Shown piece by piece: positions 62,711 to 64,000 of a stretch of 64,000 bases of DNA. The stretch covers positions 1 through 64,000 of the forward strand of contig NZ_CP009433.1 of the NCBI RefSeq assembly GCF_000960995.1. The letters run 5' to 3'. Numbering within the stretch: the stretch's first letter is position 1; the number at the start of each line of letters is the position of its first letter. This DNA comes from Burkholderia glumae LMG 2196 = ATCC 33617. GTDB lineage: Bacteria; Pseudomonadota; Gammaproteobacteria; Burkholderiales; Burkholderiaceae. Position numbers and translations under genes: made by a program. The notes beneath the pieces were generated by a model. That model did not search any database. It saw nothing but the letters and a program-made list of their open reading frames with translations, and was not told the origin of the DNA.

Positions 62711-63624
62711 GAGGCCAGTTCAAAAACTCCCGAGAGGGGCTGTTTACTTCCTCGGCAAGCTGTTAACCTTGGGCATCAGAACAACGGAAGTCCAAGGATG
62801 GAAGCGCCAATCATTGACGACGAACTGTGGATACTGATCGAACCATTGCTGCCACCTGCGAAGCTTCGAGCGAAGAGCGATCCTGGTCGCCCGCGCGTGT
62901 CCGACCGTGCGGCTCTCAACGGCATCCTGTTCGTGTTCAAAACGGGAATTCGTTGGAACCACTTGCCGACTCGTCTGGGCTTTGGCTCGGGCGCCACATG
63001 CTGGCGGCGATTGAGCGACTGGCAAAAGGCTGGTGTATGGGACCAACTGCACGAGTTGCTACTCGACAAGTTGCGTGCGGCCGGCCAAATCGATCTGTCA
63101 TACGCTGCGGTCGATTCGTCGTCCGTGCGCGCCGTTGGGGCGGGCGAAAAACTGGCCCGAACCCCACTGATCGCGCGCGACCCGGTTCCAAGCACCACGT
63201 CCTCGTAGACGCCAACGGCGTTCCTCTCGTTGCGATCCTGACTGGCGCGAACACCAACGACGTCACGCAGTTGCTGCCGCTCGTTGATGCGATTCCACCC
63301 ATTCGCGGCGTTCGTGGCCGACCGCTTCAGAAGCCCGGCGTCGTCTACGCCGATCGTGGCTACGATTCCACCCGACATCGTCGCGCGTTGCGCGAACGCG
63401 GTATCAAGCCCGTGATCGCCAAGCGCCGGACCGAGCATGGCAGTGGTCTGGGCAAGTATCGTTGGGTAGTCGAACGTACGCATTCCTGGCTCCACAATTT
63501 CCGGCGCCTACGCACTCGCTTCGAGCGAAGTGCCTACATTCACGAAGCATTCCTCAAACTTGGCTGCTCGCTCATCTGTTGGAACATCTTCAGACGAGCT
63601 GTGCAGGGTTTTTGAACTGGCCTC
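62711..63624 (+). mobile_element. IS5-family element, copy B, intact
   Basis: Ends GAGGCCAGTTCAAAAAC and its inverse bound 914 bases, flanked by TTA at 62708-62710 and 63625-63627. The uninterrupted target is visible at the homologous recombinase end near 47018, which confirms the 3-bp duplication. Confidence 0.93.
62798..63615 (+). CDS. IS5-family transposase in two frames (copy B)
   Basis: Same protein as copy A with a few changes. First frame from ATG 62798 (MEAPIIDDELW); then a -1 shift at GAAAAAC (A-run 63147-63151) into the frame with YADRGYDS and VVERTHSW, ending 63615. Conservation of the shift in both copies supports a programmed frameshift. Confidence 0.9.
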
Positions 63625-64000
63625 TTACTTGGCTCGGCGGGCAGCCAAGCGCGCATGATACTTCGCGCTTTCCTGGCGCATGCGCTGCTGCTCGGCGTTG
63701 ACATAGATCGTGGTGGTTTGCAGCGAGCCATGGCCCAGTACCTGCTGCAGCACCTCGATCGCCATGCCGGCCGCAGCCGACTGCGTGCCGAACGTGTGCC
63801 GGAACGCGTGGGGCGAGGTCGCGGCCAGCTGCCGACGGGCCGACTCCTCCCAATCCGGCAGTTGCTCGAGTAGGCGCCTGAGGGCCCGTGTCACGACCCG
63901 CCGTGCGGCGCGCGGGGTATAGCCGGCCACGCGCGTCACCTCCCCCGTCTCGGTCACGCCGAACTTTTCCCGACTGGCCGGCGTGGGCGGCACCACCGTC
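63625..64000 (-). CDS. Tyrosine recombinase (DUF3701-type), partial, inverted copy
   Basis: The last 124 codons of a recombinase nearly identical to the one ending at 47020: HAFRHTFGTQ with the catalytic His-x-x-Arg, LGHGSLQTTTIYV with the second His and the Tyr nucleophile. The 5' part lies beyond the window. Its TAA stop is the TTA target of the adjacent IS5. Confidence 0.9.
   Translation of the reverse strand, partial: TVVPPTPASREKFGVTETGEVTRVAGYTPRAARRVVTRALRRLLEQLPDWEESARRQLAATSPHAFRHTFGTQSAAAGMAIEVLQQVLGHGSLQTTTIYVNAEQQRMRQESAKYHARLAARRAK

Noticed and set aside
1..64000. tRNA or rRNA genes, including at the recombinase ends
   Set aside because: No cloverleaf or conserved rRNA segments were recognised on either strand by reading; a tRNAscan run would be needed to be certain.

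Overview
The window is high-GC DNA with codon use and gene families typical of Burkholderia sensu lato. The IS load is extreme (IS3, IS21, IS1111/IS110, IS66, IS5, IS6, ISKra4-like and IS481 remnants, several nested), as expected in a Burkholderia with a decaying or host-associated genome such as the fungal endosymbiont group (Mycetohabitans). The species assignment is inference. No rRNA, tRNA or CRISPR array was seen.

Region 1 (1-17.2 kb, all on the minus strand, tightly spaced, read from 17.2 kb towards 1) is a biosynthetic operon. It encodes a BioF-like alpha-oxoamine synthase, a D-amino-acid-oxidase-like flavoenzyme, a quinone-oxidoreductase-type reductase, a BioB-like radical SAM sulfurtransferase, a NodU/CmcH-type carbamoyltransferase, a 2671-residue NRPS-PKS (A-PCP-KS-AT-DH-KR-ACP) and a second PKS (KS-AT-DH...) that runs off the left edge. 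Two enzymes of biotin synthesis, without bioA or bioD, sit in one operon with an amino-acid-primed polyketide assembly line and a carbamoyltransferase. This suggests an undescribed sulfur- and carbamoyl-containing, possibly biotin-like metabolite. The two AT regions share a nearly identical 1.38 kb direct repeat.

Region 2 (17.2-27.2 kb) holds AT-rich spacer and a nested IS pile: IS3 split by IS21, IS21 split by IS1111, then a second truncated IS3 copy and a complete IS66.

Region 3 (27.4-43.7 kb, minus strand) is a defence island with three candidate conflict modules. The first is an Avs-like nuclease-STAND ATPase with a translationally coupled 62-residue ORF and small upstream genes, including a DUF4268-like nuclease. 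The second is a two-gene module of a LOTUS/OST-HTH-like protein plus a PRTase-CE-like protein, with a terminator hairpin in its leader. The third is an ABC-three-component system (restriction-type nuclease, middle component, Rad50-like ATPase) whose ATPase gene was split by IS5, which was itself then split by IS1111. Excising both ISs restores the reading frame.

Region 4 (43.7-64 kb) begins and ends with near-identical DUF3701-type tyrosine recombinase genes in opposite orientation, the first interrupted by an ISKra4-like element. Between them lie three chemoreceptor genes (one broken by a one-base frameshift), an IS21, a truncated Mn-catalase abutting a truncated YciE-like gene, an orphan NtrC-type regulator, IS110/IS6 pieces, a lone type II secretion pseudopilin (GspI) gene, a secreted Ser/Thr-rich protein that could be a pore-forming toxin, and IS5-family elements.
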